Below are positions 35,566 through 44,209 of a stretch of DNA of 64,000 nt, one piece after another (the stretch's first letter is position 1; every line of letters starts with the position of its first letter). The DNA is taken from the NCBI GenBank assembly GCA_041739275.1, contig JBGSOF010000014.1, positions 11,500 through 75,499 on the forward strand, in the 5' to 3' direction. This DNA is from WGMI01 sp041739275 (GTDB lineage: Bacteria > Bacteroidota > Bacteroidia > Flavobacteriales > Schleiferiaceae). The position numbers were made by a program, and so were the translations under genes. The notes under the pieces are model-generated. The model was not told where the DNA came from. It did no database searches and saw only the letters and a program-made list of their open reading frames with translations.

Positions 35566-36552
35566 ATGCAAGAGTTGTTCGAGAACCCCGAATTGAGGAC
35601 TCGCCTTGAAAGTTTGGCGCTGAAGTACAAAGCATCCGGTCAAGAGCTTATCGATTTTTTAGACGGGCTTCTCTTTGCCGACTACTTGACGTATTGGGAT
35701 TATGTGCATTTAGACACTTTGCTGTCTCTTCAAACACCCCGCACGAGCATTCAAGACGAGACCATTTTTATTGTCTACCATCAAATCACCGAGCTCTACT
35801 TCAAATTGGCACTGCACGAATTTGAACAGATTTCGGCTCAAGAAACGATCGATCCGGTCTGGTTGGTCGAGAGAATTCGGCGAATCAATCGGTATTTCGG
35901 GGCGTTGACCCACAGTTTTGGGGTGATGGAGAAAGGCATGGACCGAGAGCAGTTTCTCAAATTTCGCATGTCTTTAATCCCTGCAAGCGGGTTCCAAAGT
36001 GCTCAATACCGCAAGATTGAAATCGCATCGACCGATTTTGTCGAGCTCATCGACAAGTCGGTTCGCGACCTATGGAGAGGTCGACCGACAGATATAGAAG
36101 CCATGTTTCCGCACATTTATTGGAAGGCGGGGGCAATCGTTGAAGCGACAGGAGAAAAAACGCTTACGCTCAGGCAGTTCGAACTCAAGTACAGCGACGA
36201 GCTCATCCGTTTTGCCGAGGCCATGCGCCACAAGAATCTCTGGCAAAAAGTACAGTGCCTCCCCGTCGATATCCAGACGTCTTCCGGGCTGATTCAGGAG
36301 CTTCGCTTGCTCGATTACCACGTAAACGTAGACTGGCCCCTTCAGCATTACCGCACGGCAGTGGCTTATTTGGCGATGCGCCCCAGCGATCGAAAAGCCA
36401 CAGGGGGCACCAACTGGCAGCAGTATTTGCCGCCGCGTTTTCAGAAGCGCATTTTTTACCCAAGTCTGTGGACCGATCAAGAAAAAATGGATTGGGGCAA
36501 GCGCTGGGTACTCGATGTTTTGGCCGAATCGGGTAAGCACTTAGCCGAATGA
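35566..36552 (+). CDS. kynA: Tryptophan 2,3-dioxygenase
   Basis: 328 residues from the ATG at 35566; a TTG at 35494 would add 24 low-complexity residues and overlaps a TACCTTGC box. Family motifs in order: FADYLTYWDYVHLDTLLSLQ, DETIFIVYHQITELYFKLALHE with the catalytic His, FRMSLIPASGFQSAQYRKIE, and the heme-ligand region DWPLQHYRTAVAYL...GGTNW, then the closing segment FQKRIFYPSLW. It opens the indole ring of tryptophan with O2 to give N-formylkynurenine. Together with the 3-hydroxyanthranilate dioxygenase and ACMSD at 61964-63486 it indicates the kynurenine pathway. Its stop overlaps the M23 peptidase start (ATGA). Confidence 0.93.
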   Translation: MQELFENPELRTRLESLALKYKASGQELIDFLDGLLFADYLTYWDYVHLDTLLSLQTPRTSIQDETIFIVYHQITELYFKLALHEFEQISAQETIDPVWLVERIRRINRYFGALTHSFGVMEKGMDREQFLKFRMSLIPASGFQSAQYRKIEIASTDFVELIDKSVRDLWRGRPTDIEAMFPHIYWKAGAIVEATGEKTLTLRQFELKYSDELIRFAEAMRHKNLWQKVQCLPVDIQTSSGLIQELRLLDYHVNVDWPLQHYRTAVAYLAMRPSDRKATGGTNWQQYLPPRFQKRIFYPSLWTDQEKMDWGKRWVLDVLAESGKHLAE

Positions 36553-37826
36553 GGCCCTTGTTTCCGCGTTTGGCGCTGATTGCGTCGGCTTTGGTATTGT
36601 TGTTTTTCGGCCTTGTCCGCATGGGGGTGCTCGGCGCCCCTCAAGAAGAAGAAGTTGAAGAGATTACGGTTCCCGAGCCCGAGCCGATCTACGAATTCGG
36701 CCTGAGAATTGACACCTTGACCGTCGAGCGCCGCGCAATTCAGAAAGGGGAGTCTTTCGGAACGATGTTGAATTCGGTGGGTTTGCCGGCCGAGCGGATT
36801 CAGACGCTGCTCGAAAAGGCAGACGGCCTGGTCGATTTTCGAAAAGTTCGCGCGGGTCAGACTTTGCATCTCTATCGCGCACCGGCCGATTCTGTGGGTC
36901 CGCGTTTTGCGGTGTATCCCATCGACGAAATCCACTATGTCGTGTTTGATTTTTCGGATTCGCTCTCGGTCTATCGGGGCGAAAAGCCGGTGCGCGTCGT
37001 CAGGCGGGCTGTGGCGGCCACCATCGAAGGCTCGTTTTATGAAACGCTCGAACGCTCGGGGGCACCTCCCGACATCATCGTCAACGCGGCCAATCTATTC
37101 GTTTGGACCATCGACTTCTTTAAAGTGCGCAAGGGCGATGCCTTCAAGCTGATTTTTGAAGATCGCTACGTAGACGATACGGTTCAAATCAAAGGGGGCA
37201 AGGTGATCGCCGCCTCGATTCTCCACCAAGGGCGCGAGGTCTTCGCAATTCGCTTTGAAAAAAATGGAGAATTGGTCGATTATTACGATTTGGAAGGCAA
37301 GACTTTGAAGCGTTTTTTTCTAAAGGCACCCCTCGATTTCTTCCGAATTTCTTCAAGGTTTAACAAGAATCGATTTCATCCCGTCCTCAAAAGGGTAAAG
37401 CCTCATTTGGGCACCGATTATGCCGCACCCGCGGGTACGCCCATTCTGAGCACGGCCTCCGGGGTGGTTGAAAAGGCGGGATACACAAGTGGGAACGGCA
37501 ATTATGTCAAAGTGAAACACGACGAGGTGTACAGTACGCAATATCTCCACATGAGCCGAATTGCCAAAGGGATGAAACCCGGGCGCAGAGTAGCACAAGG
37601 CGAGGTGATCGGCTATGTGGGGAGCACCGGTTTGGCCACAGGTCCGCATGTTTGCTACCGGTTCTGGAAAAACGGCAAACAAGTCGATCCGCTGGGCGAA
37701 AAGTTGCCACAGGCCAGTTCAATTGAGCCCGCCGATCGCGCGGTCTTTGAACAAATCCGAGACAAGATCAAACTCGAAATGGACAGCCTTTCCATAGAAC
37801 CCGAGGCTGTTTTGACAGGCCGTTGA
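36549..37826 (+). CDS. M23 (LytM) family cell-wall peptidase, membrane anchored
   Basis: 425 residues. One N-terminal TM helix (LALIASALVLLFFGLVRMGVL), then a LysM/Csd3-like region (RRAIQKGESFGTMLNSVGL ... LVDFRKVRAGQTLHLY), then the M23 domain from about 275: SRFNKNRFHPVLKRVKPHLGTDYAAP with the HxxxD zinc pair, TQYLHMSRI, and GPHVCYRFWKNGKQVDPL. The last motif has HxC where classical LytM enzymes have HxH, so a Cys stands at the third zinc ligand. I recall the same GPHVCY form in other Bacteroidota M23 proteins, so it is probably a subfamily trait and not decay. Likely cleaves peptidoglycan cross-links. Coupled to kynA by a 4-base overlap, with no obvious functional link. Confidence 0.9.
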   Translation: MRPLFPRLALIASALVLLFFGLVRMGVLGAPQEEEVEEITVPEPEPIYEFGLRIDTLTVERRAIQKGESFGTMLNSVGLPAERIQTLLEKADGLVDFRKVRAGQTLHLYRAPADSVGPRFAVYPIDEIHYVVFDFSDSLSVYRGEKPVRVVRRAVAATIEGSFYETLERSGAPPDIIVNAANLFVWTIDFFKVRKGDAFKLIFEDRYVDDTVQIKGGKVIAASILHQGREVFAIRFEKNGELVDYYDLEGKTLKRFFLKAPLDFFRISSRFNKNRFHPVLKRVKPHLGTDYAAPAGTPILSTASGVVEKAGYTSGNGNYVKVKHDEVYSTQYLHMSRIAKGMKPGRRVAQGEVIGYVGSTGLATGPHVCYRFWKNGKQVDPLGEKLPQASSIEPADRAVFEQIRDKIKLEMDSLSIEPEAVLTGR

Positions 37827-37879
37827 TGCCCGGAGCGAATCGGGCGTGAACCTGGCTGAGCGAGCGGTGTTTTTACGGT

Positions 37880-38119
37880 ATGAAGAATCTCGTAACCGCT
37901 GTTGTTCTCTCCACGGCTTTCTTGATCACCTATGTGGTGAGTGTCCTGGTCGACGGACATCCCGCATGGATTTTGGCCTTGTTTTCTGTGTCTCCCGTTG
38001 TGGTCATCGCATTGGTGATAAAGGTCCTTCGCGACGGAATTCCCTCCATGTACACCTTCGAAGAGCGCTTTTACGACGATGTCGCGCTCGGCCCCTTCGC
38101 CTCAGAACCCGAGGCCTGA
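37880..38119 (+). CDS. Small two-helix membrane protein, convergent with recJ
   Basis: 79 residues: two TM helices (LVTAVVLSTAFLITYVVSVLV and AWILALFSVSPVVVIALVIKVL) and a polar C-terminal tail with YTFEERFYDDVALGPF. The composition is convincing for a protein. Its last 49 bases overlap the 3' end of recJ on the other strand. Function unknown. Confidence 0.65.
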   Translation: MKNLVTAVVLSTAFLITYVVSVLVDGHPAWILALFSVSPVVVIALVIKVLRDGIPSMYTFEERFYDDVALGPFASEPEA

Positions 38120-39834
38120 AGAGGTCTACCGTTCTGCGCTCGCTCTGACGATTTCATATCCAAAATCATCAGTTGAACGCTTTTGCGTCCTTGCCACTCG
38201 TTGATGTCGATATGGTACGCAATGTCCACGGCACCTGATTCGAGCAATTCCAGAGCCTCTGCAGCTTTCTTAAAAAAGACACCTTCGATGGGTCTCCCCG
38301 GCTCTCCGGGAAACACCACTTTTAGATGACTGGCATCTGCCCCTATTCGCCGGGCATCGATGTGCGAGAGATTGCGAGAAACAAAAACGGGCTTTGGGTT
38401 TTGAGGACCGTAAGGCGCAAAGCGCTTGATCAAAGAAGCATAACTCCCGTCGACGCGCTCGATCGGCAATTCGAGATCAATGGAAAGTCCGGGAATTCTC
38501 TGCTCGGGCAGAATGCGTTCGGCCACCGCCTGTTCGAATGCCTGCGAAAAGGCTCGGAGCTTGCCTGCTTCGATGGTCATCCCCGCCGCAAAAGCGTGTC
38601 CGCCATATTGGATCAGGTGTTCTGAACACGCCTCGATGGCTTCGTAGAGGTTGAAGCCCTGCACAGAACGGGCACTTCCCGAAAGAACCCCCCCTTCTCC
38701 TGTAAAGACCACGGTAGGTCGGTAGTATTGTTCGACGAGACGAGAAGCGGCAATGCCAATCACCCCTTTTTTCCAATGCGGTGCAAACACCACGCTGCTA
38801 TATCGGCCTTCGCTGCCCTCGAGTTGTTTCAGTGCTTCAATACGCGTTTGGTCGTCGGCTTCTTTGCGATGGCGGTTGTCGTTTTCGAGCGATATGGCGA
38901 GTTCAGTCGCCTCGGCTTCTGTTTTGGCAGTGAGTAGCTCGACGGCGTAGAGACCGTGCCGCATTCGACCCGCGGCATTAATTCGCGGACCCAGCCGAAA
39001 AACGACTTCGTCAATTCCGTAAACGCCTCCCCCGGCGGCTTTCATCAGGGCGCTCAATCCGGGTCGCGTCCTTTGGTTGAGCACTTCGAGGCCTCGTGAG
39101 GCAAGCACTCGGTTTTCGCCCGTCATGGGTACAATGTCTGCCGCAATGCTCACGGCGACTAAATCGGTAAGGCGCTCAATTTGACGAGGGTCGCTCGAAA
39201 GCTCGGCCGCCAAGGCTTCGACGAGCTTAAAACCCACCCCACATCCGCTGAGACCTTTATAGGGATATCCGCAATCGGAACGCAGTGGATCGAGAACCGC
39301 AATCGCTCGGGGCAGCTCGCTTCCGGGCTTGTGGTGATCGCAAATAATAAAGTCAATTCCACAATCTCGGGCTTGTTCAACCCGATCGATGCTCTTGATA
39401 CCGCAGTCGAGCGCGATAATCAGCGCACAGCCCAGCTCGCGGGCCTTTTCTACGCCTTGGGCCGAAATGCCGTAGCCTTCGAAATAGCGATCGGGGATGT
39501 AGGCGTGCAGATGTTCGATTTTATCTGAGAGGAATTCGTACATCATGGCCACCGAAGTCGTGCCATCGACATCGTAGTCTCCGTAGATCATCACCGTTTC
39601 GCCCGCAGAAATGGCCTTGAGAACGCGCGATTTGGCTTCAGCCATTCCGGCCATCAGCAATGGGTCGTGGGTCGACTGATTCAAAGGGGTACAAAAGCGC
39701 TCGGCCTCTTCGTAGCTCGTCAATCCTCTCAAAACAAATAAGGCGGCTGAATACGAATCGATTCCAAGCCTTTTCCCCATGCCTTCAAGCGCTTGCGCAT
39801 CGGGGGGAGGTAGAAAATTCCAGACTAGGTTCAT
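38071..39834 (-). CDS. recJ: Single-stranded-DNA-specific exonuclease RecJ
   Basis: 587 residues. DHH-family motifs: MIYGDYDVDGTTSVAMMYEFL (motif I, about 83-103), ALDCGIKS, FIICDHHKPGSELP (DHH motif), then the DHHA1 part with QYGGHAFAAGMTIE and an OB-fold end. It degrades 5' ends of single-stranded DNA in RecF-type and mismatch repair. The C-terminal tail after MILDMKSSERAQ is low-complexity and overlaps the convergent membrane-protein gene. A TTAATTTG box ends five bases before the ATG. Confidence 0.95.
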   Translation of the reverse strand: MNLVWNFLPPPDAQALEGMGKRLGIDSYSAALFVLRGLTSYEEAERFCTPLNQSTHDPLLMAGMAEAKSRVLKAISAGETVMIYGDYDVDGTTSVAMMYEFLSDKIEHLHAYIPDRYFEGYGISAQGVEKARELGCALIIALDCGIKSIDRVEQARDCGIDFIICDHHKPGSELPRAIAVLDPLRSDCGYPYKGLSGCGVGFKLVEALAAELSSDPRQIERLTDLVAVSIAADIVPMTGENRVLASRGLEVLNQRTRPGLSALMKAAGGGVYGIDEVVFRLGPRINAAGRMRHGLYAVELLTAKTEAEATELAISLENDNRHRKEADDQTRIEALKQLEGSEGRYSSVVFAPHWKKGVIGIAASRLVEQYYRPTVVFTGEGGVLSGSARSVQGFNLYEAIEACSEHLIQYGGHAFAAGMTIEAGKLRAFSQAFEQAVAERILPEQRIPGLSIDLELPIERVDGSYASLIKRFAPYGPQNPKPVFVSRNLSHIDARRIGADASHLKVVFPGEPGRPIEGVFFKKAAEALELLESGAVDIAYHIDINEWQGRKSVQLMILDMKSSERAQNGRPLQASGSEAKGPSATSS

Positions 39835-39914
39835 GTAGGCAAATTAATACAAAACAATCTGTTGAGCGAACCGGTGTTCAGAAATTCACCCAAACTTGAG
39901 GCACCCGGGTTTGT

Positions 39915-40544
39915 TTAAAATGTGCGCAGTTCTTCGAAGAGCTCGCGGTGTCGGCCGCCTTCGGACAGCGAAAAATGAAGGCTCTTTAATCCGGCCGTTT
40001 CAGCCGCCGCGCGGTTGATGGACAAATCGTCTATGAGCAGACATTGCCCGGGCTCGACATCGAGTCCATGAATGACGTATTCGAAGAGTTCAGATTGCGG
40101 CTTGCGTTTCCCGAGTTCGTACGAATACCAAATGTGCTGAAAATGAGAAGTAAAGCGTTTCCAAAAAAAGAGCGATTGGTTTTTTCGAATGTGCTTGATG
40201 TGTCCTTCGCTGGTGTTGCTCAGCAAGTGCAGACGGTAATTTTTCGCCAGCCCCGAAAGCAAATCTTGAGTGCTGTCGGGTATGTCGAGCAAAAGTGAAT
40301 TGAGCGCTTCTTTGACCCGCTTGCGCGACACCCTTTTTGGCAGGTGGATTTTGAGCGCTTCGATGAGTTCAACTTCGGTCAATTGCCCCAGATCGGCTTG
40401 TTCAAGGAGCTTTTTGATTTCGAGCTCATCGTACAAATGAGCGGGCGCCCCCAGCGTTTCAAAGGCATGTCGGCTCAAGGATGGATCGATTCGGATCAAG
40501 ACGTTTCCGAAGTCGAAGATCAAGTGTTTCTCGGGTTTGCTCAC
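39915..40544 (-). CDS. HAD-superfamily hydrolase (YihX-like)
   Basis: 209 residues with a GTG start at 40544. HAD motifs: LIFDFGNVLIRID (nucleophile Asp11), LHLLSNTSEGHI (motif II), the lysine in GKRKPQSELF, and LLIDDLSINRAAAE (motif IV). The cap is the small helical type, as in sugar-phosphate phosphatases of the YihX group. Substrate unknown. A TAAATTCG box lies seven bases before the start. Divergent from the lipoprotein gene at 40639. Confidence 0.9.
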   Translation of the reverse strand: MSKPEKHLIFDFGNVLIRIDPSLSRHAFETLGAPAHLYDELEIKKLLEQADLGQLTEVELIEALKIHLPKRVSRKRVKEALNSLLLDIPDSTQDLLSGLAKNYRLHLLSNTSEGHIKHIRKNQSLFFWKRFTSHFQHIWYSYELGKRKPQSELFEYVIHGLDVEPGQCLLIDDLSINRAAAETAGLKSLHFSLSEGGRHRELFEELRTF

Positions 40545-40638
40545 GGTGCCTCGAATTTAGGGCGAAGCAATGGCTTCTTATGTCTTATTTAAATCGGGGC
40601 ACGGGCTTTGCTACCTTGTGGTGAAACAGTTCAACATT

Positions 40639-41151
40639 ATGAAACATCTATTTGCGCTAGCACCAATGGCCTTGGCCGGCTTGATTCTTTCGTCTTGCGA
40701 ATGCAGCGAGGGCCCCGCGGGTTCCAATGGAAATGCAAACGTGCGCCGAGTCGACATCACCGTGAATTCCGGAGACTGGAGCGAACAAGGTTCAGCGGGT
40801 CAATCAGACCACGCTTGGGTTGCAGTGGTGACGAACATCGAAGCGCTTACCGAGTCGATTGCCAACAATGGATTTGTGATGGTCTACAAGCAAGACAATT
40901 TCTTGGGCGAAACGGTCTACACTCCGCTGCCTTATGTCGAGAATTTCAGCGCCAACCAGCGGATATGGGAATTCCAATACGCTCCCGGCGACATTGGATT
41001 TTCAGTAAAAGACACGGACCTCAACACTCCTGAACCTACGTCTTCGATTACCTATAAAGTGGTTCTTATCGAGGGCAGTGCGCTCAAGACCGACGCATTG
41101 GCTCAGATGAGCTACGTCGACGCCATGGCCTATCTCGGTCTTCAACCATAA
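40639..41151 (+). CDS. Small lipoprotein of unknown function
   Basis: 170 residues from the ATG at 40639. Lipobox LAGLILSSC with Cys19 or so, then CECSEGPAGSNGNANVRRVDITVNSGDW. The mature part contains short strands such as FVMVYKQDNFLGETVYTPLPYV and SITYKVVLIEGSAL. The GPAGxxG stretch resembles collagen-like starts found before similar Bacteroidota lipoproteins. A TACCTTGT box at 40612 precedes it. Function not known. Confidence 0.8.
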   Translation: MKHLFALAPMALAGLILSSCECSEGPAGSNGNANVRRVDITVNSGDWSEQGSAGQSDHAWVAVVTNIEALTESIANNGFVMVYKQDNFLGETVYTPLPYVENFSANQRIWEFQYAPGDIGFSVKDTDLNTPEPTSSITYKVVLIEGSALKTDALAQMSYVDAMAYLGLQP

Positions 41152-41162
41152 GTCGTTTGAGC

Positions 41163-41170
41163 TATCTTTG
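41163..41170 (+). promoter_or_regulatory. -7 promoter box of the tRNA gene
   Basis: TATCTTTG, an exact TAnnTTTG match, 14 bases before the mature tRNA 5' end. No clear TTG box at the usual spacing. Confidence 0.6.
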
Positions 41171-41184
41171 AGGTCCATTTTTCG

Positions 41185-41258
41185 GGGCCTATAGCTCAGT
41201 CGGTTAGAGCATCGGACTCATAATCCGCTGGTCCTCGGTTCAAGCCCGAGTGGGCCCA
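41185..41258 (+). tRNA. tRNA with anticodon CAU (elongator Met or lysidine-type Ile)
   Basis: A 74-base cloverleaf: acceptor GGGCCTA pairs with TGGGCCC, D stem GCTC/GAGC, anticodon loop CTCATAA with CAU, T arm CTCGG-TTCAAGC-CCGAG, discriminator A at 41258. No CCA is encoded. The anticodon stem has one mismatch at its base (T27/C43). CAU fits both tRNA-Met and the TilS-modified tRNA-Ile2; I cannot decide from sequence alone. It marks the left edge of the accessory region. Confidence 0.95.
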
Positions 41259-41264
41259 CTACAA

Positions 41265-41297
41265 ACGGGGAAGCATTTTTGCTTCTCCGTTTTTTTA
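41265..41297 (+). terminator. Terminator after the tRNA
   Basis: Arms ACGGGGAAGC (41265-41274) and GCTTCTCCGT (41281-41290), ten pairs with one G-T, loop of six, followed by six T residues. Confidence 0.85.
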
Positions 41298-41621
41298 TGC
41301 TTAGTTGCGAAGGTTTGAAAGTTGAAATCGGCAGGGGTTGCTTTGAGACTTTGTCTCAAGCCGATGGCGCTTTATCGCGTTCCAGGATGTGTTTGAGGAA
41401 TTGATGTATGATCAGAGGAGCATGAACAAGGGTACTCCCCGCAACCTATGTTGTCTCTTTTTCGCACATTTTCTTTCATTTTGAATCTAAAAATGGCCTC
41501 ATTGATTCGCTCGAATTCTTATAAAATTGTATGATTATCTATAATTAGAATGAGAATAAATTGCTGAAAAACATAGACTTGTGCCTGCGTTTAACTACCT
41601 TTAATAGAGCTATAAATCAAC
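41298..41621. other. Intergenic stretch, no gene seen
   Basis: About 320 bases, AT-rich in its second half. I see no reading frame worth calling. A box TACCTTTA at 41596-41603 is close to TAnnTTTG and could start the VIT1-DUF2231-bestrophin transcript. Confidence 0.6.
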
Positions 41622-42323
41622 GTGAATCCAATTGACAATTATCTAGCCAATCATTACATAAATCGCAGCAATTGGTTGAGAGCTGCGGTTTTGGGGGCAA
41701 ATGATGGAATTATTTCTATTTCAAGCCTGGCGATGGGGGTGGCCGCAGCGAGCACGACAAGAGATCCCATCGTTTTGGCCACGGTTGCAGGCTTGGTGGC
41801 GGGTGCATTGTCGATGTCTGCGGGCGAGTATGTTTCTGTGAGTTCACAAAGCGATACAGAAAGGGCCGATATTGATAGAGAACAGCAAGAACTGCGCGAA
41901 TCGCCTCAAGAAGAGTTGGAAATGCTGGCTCAAATTTTTCAGAAACGCGGCCTGAAGAAAGAAACTGCACTTCTGGTCGCCAAAGAGCTGACAGAGGCTG
42001 ATGCCTTGGGTACTCATATTCGCGAAGAGCTCGGAATAAATGAAATGAGCAAGGCAAACCCCATTCAGGCTGCAGCGGCTTCGGGTGCTGCTTTTGCGAT
42101 GGGTGGTTCTTTGCCCTTGTTCAGCATCTTGTTTTTCCCTTTCTCAGGTTTGGTATATTGGGTTTTTGCAGTAACCGTTGTCTCCTTAATGATTCTGGGT
42201 TTCGTATCCGCTAGAATAGGAGGATCCAGTGTTAAAAAGGCCGTGTTTCGAATAGCAATTTGGGGAAGTGTGGCCATGGCCCTTTCAGCCTTGGTGGGAT
42301 ATCTTTTTGGAGTTAATGTCTAA
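41622..42323 (+). CDS. VIT1/CCC1-family iron/manganese transporter
   Basis: 233 residues with a GTG start at 41622. The N terminus HYINRSNWLRAAVLGANDGIISISSLAMGVAAA and the segment VAGLVAGALSMSAGEYVSVSSQSDTERADI are strongly diagnostic for VIT1. A cytoplasmic metal-binding helical domain (about 80-140, rich in Glu with EELEMLAQIFQKRGL) and three more TM helices follow. The family moves Fe2+ or Mn2+ out of the cytosol in exchange for protons. First of three same-strand genes; DUF2231 follows after 17 bases. Confidence 0.93.
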   Translation: MNPIDNYLANHYINRSNWLRAAVLGANDGIISISSLAMGVAAASTTRDPIVLATVAGLVAGALSMSAGEYVSVSSQSDTERADIDREQQELRESPQEELEMLAQIFQKRGLKKETALLVAKELTEADALGTHIREELGINEMSKANPIQAAAASGAAFAMGGSLPLFSILFFPFSGLVYWVFAVTVVSLMILGFVSARIGGSSVKKAVFRIAIWGSVAMALSALVGYLFGVNV

Positions 42324-42340
42324 TTGAAACATCTGTAATT

Positions 42341-42832
42341 ATGAACTCAGCGCACTGGCATTTGGTGGTAAACCACATTCCGATTGTTTTTCCGATGGTC
42401 GGTATTCTCGTTATGTTCACGGGATTGCTCGTTAAATCAGGTCCGATTAAGCGGACTTCTTATTTTATTTTTACCCTTGGGTCGGTCGCGGCGATCGTTG
42501 CCATGACGACAGGCGAGGGTGCAGAAGATGTGGTTGAAAAGATGGCGGGCGTGTCAGAGCGTTCTATTGAAACGCATGAAGAAGCCGCCGAACTCTTTTC
42601 TACGATGTCCTATATTCTGGGGGCCTTGTCTTTGGTTGGGTTATGGGCGAGCTTGAAGCAAAAGGCTGCAGCCAACACCCTCAATATTGTCGCTTTGATG
42701 TTTGCCATCGTACTTGTTTTCTTTGCGAGCCGGACGGGCACCACAGGTGGCGAGATCCAGCACATTGAAATAAGAGATGGAACCGTTCTTCCTGCTGAAC
42801 TTGAGGGAATGAAGGACGATGAGGAGGAATAG
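42341..42832 (+). CDS. DUF2231-like four-helix membrane protein
   Basis: 163 residues. It starts MNSAHWHLVVNHIPIVFPMVGILVMF, with paired His residues in the first helix, as in DUF2231 proteins and other predicted heme- or metal-binding membrane proteins. Three more TM helices follow (YFIFTLGSVAAIVAMTTGEGA; MSYILGALSLVGLWASL; IVALMFAIVLVFFASR), then an acidic tail. The GEGAEDVVE...HEEAAELF segment puts more His/Glu at the membrane surface. A redox or metal link with the neighbours is a guess. Three bases separate its stop from the bestrophin gene. Confidence 0.75.
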   Translation: MNSAHWHLVVNHIPIVFPMVGILVMFTGLLVKSGPIKRTSYFIFTLGSVAAIVAMTTGEGAEDVVEKMAGVSERSIETHEEAAELFSTMSYILGALSLVGLWASLKQKAAANTLNIVALMFAIVLVFFASRTGTTGGEIQHIEIRDGTVLPAELEGMKDDEEE

Positions 42833-42835
42833 AGC

Positions 42836-43747
42836 ATGATAAAAACAGAGAGGCAGGGCTTTTTGGAACTGTTAAAGATCGCAGTTCCTTATCTGATTGT
42901 CACGACGATTTACTCGGTCTTTGTATTCGCGTTAGAAGAGTTTCTGGGAGATCATATCTATAAGATTTCGGGACAGATTGGATCGGTTTTCGGTTTGGCT
43001 GTTGCGTTTTTCTTGGGCTTTAGAATGAATTCTGCATACGATCGTTGGTGGGAGGCGAGAAAGATTTACGGTGAATTGACGAATAATTCCCGAAGCTTCG
43101 CGGCAAAGGTTTACGCATATTATGGTACTGCGGAGAATTTTCGAGATCGAGTCTCATTTGATTCGCTCTCAGAAGGGAGAAAGTTGATCGAATTGTTGAT
43201 TTTTTACATCCGACAACTGAAGTTGGAAATGCATCGAGTGGGCGCACATGTATTCTCTGAGAATTTTCAGGCCCAAATTGTGGAATTCGGAATTGAAGAG
43301 GAAAACAAGATTTCCAATGAAATTCTTATTGTGATGAGCCACAGAATAGAAACGCATTTTTCGAGAGAAGCGGTTTTCGAGAAAGTTGACTTAATGCAGA
43401 GCATCAGTTTGTTTTACGGCATTCAGGGCAAGGCCGAACGGATTCGAAATACGCCCTTTTTGATGATTTACAGCGCCTTTACGAAGATTATAGTCGGTGT
43501 TTATGTTGTTCTAATGCCTCTGTTCGTAGGGGACATCGATTTGGGAGGAGAGGATAGTTATTTTGAGTTTTTGTCTATCCCCATTATGGTGGTGATTAGT
43601 ACTGTGTTTTTAACCATAAATAAACTTGCCAATTTATACGGAGAGCCGTTTTCTGAGAACAGGACGTCTGTTGCGATTGATGATATTTCGCGGGTTATTG
43701 AGCAAAACTGCATGGAAGTAAGCCGTAAAATGATGCCGAGGGCATAG
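42836..43747 (+). CDS. Bestrophin-like ion channel
   Basis: 303 residues. The first helices are followed by the family signature AFFLGFRMNSAYDRWWEARKIYG (RxNxAYDRWWEARxxWG in bacterial bestrophins). The helical core and a C-terminal ISRVIEQNCMEVSRKM match prokaryotic bestrophins, which form pentameric channels, cation-selective in characterised bacterial members. Third in a tight same-strand set with VIT1 and DUF2231, which suggests ion or metal homeostasis. Confidence 0.9.
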   Translation: MIKTERQGFLELLKIAVPYLIVTTIYSVFVFALEEFLGDHIYKISGQIGSVFGLAVAFFLGFRMNSAYDRWWEARKIYGELTNNSRSFAAKVYAYYGTAENFRDRVSFDSLSEGRKLIELLIFYIRQLKLEMHRVGAHVFSENFQAQIVEFGIEEENKISNEILIVMSHRIETHFSREAVFEKVDLMQSISLFYGIQGKAERIRNTPFLMIYSAFTKIIVGVYVVLMPLFVGDIDLGGEDSYFEFLSIPIMVVISTVFLTINKLANLYGEPFSENRTSVAIDDISRVIEQNCMEVSRKMMPRA

Positions 43748-44209
43748 TTCGAGTTTTCTATAGATTGCCTAGTATTAAAAAACATATGGACATCCCGATG
43801 GTTCGTCAGCAACTACTAAATCATTAGGCTGTACTGCGGAGATGTGGGCTGCGAACACGGCTGGAACGTTGATTGAATTCTACGGGGTCTATTTGGTCAG
43901 TATCGCTGGTACCCGAGAAAACGAAGGAGGTTTGCATCTAAATGTTCCTGTTTTCGAAAATTGCGTCGTGCGACTGAAACTGAAAGGGCGCGGGCTGAGG
44001 CCTCGGTAATAAAATCTTGGGGTTGTATGTTGGGGTGAGTCAAATTGCCAAATATTGTCCATGTTTTTTGAATACGATTTCAAGAAGATCAAGCGTGATC
44101 GCGCAAATACTCAATTTCTATGAATTCTCGAGTGTTTGTTGGGTATGTGATTCTAACGAGGGTCGATGTGTAGGCTTACCCATTTGGCTCCGATTGTGTG
44201 AATGAAAAA
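43748..44209. other. Intergenic stretch before the REP array, no gene seen
   Basis: About 460 bases with only short, unconvincing reading frames in both directions. The last 35 bases before 44210 (TTGTGTGAATGAAAAAC) resemble a decayed version of the linker that joins paired REP hairpins in the array that follows. Confidence 0.6.

Noticed and set aside
43889..44205. Short frames on both strands before the REP array.
   Set aside because: No domain, no promoter, composition not like the genes around; treated as non-coding.
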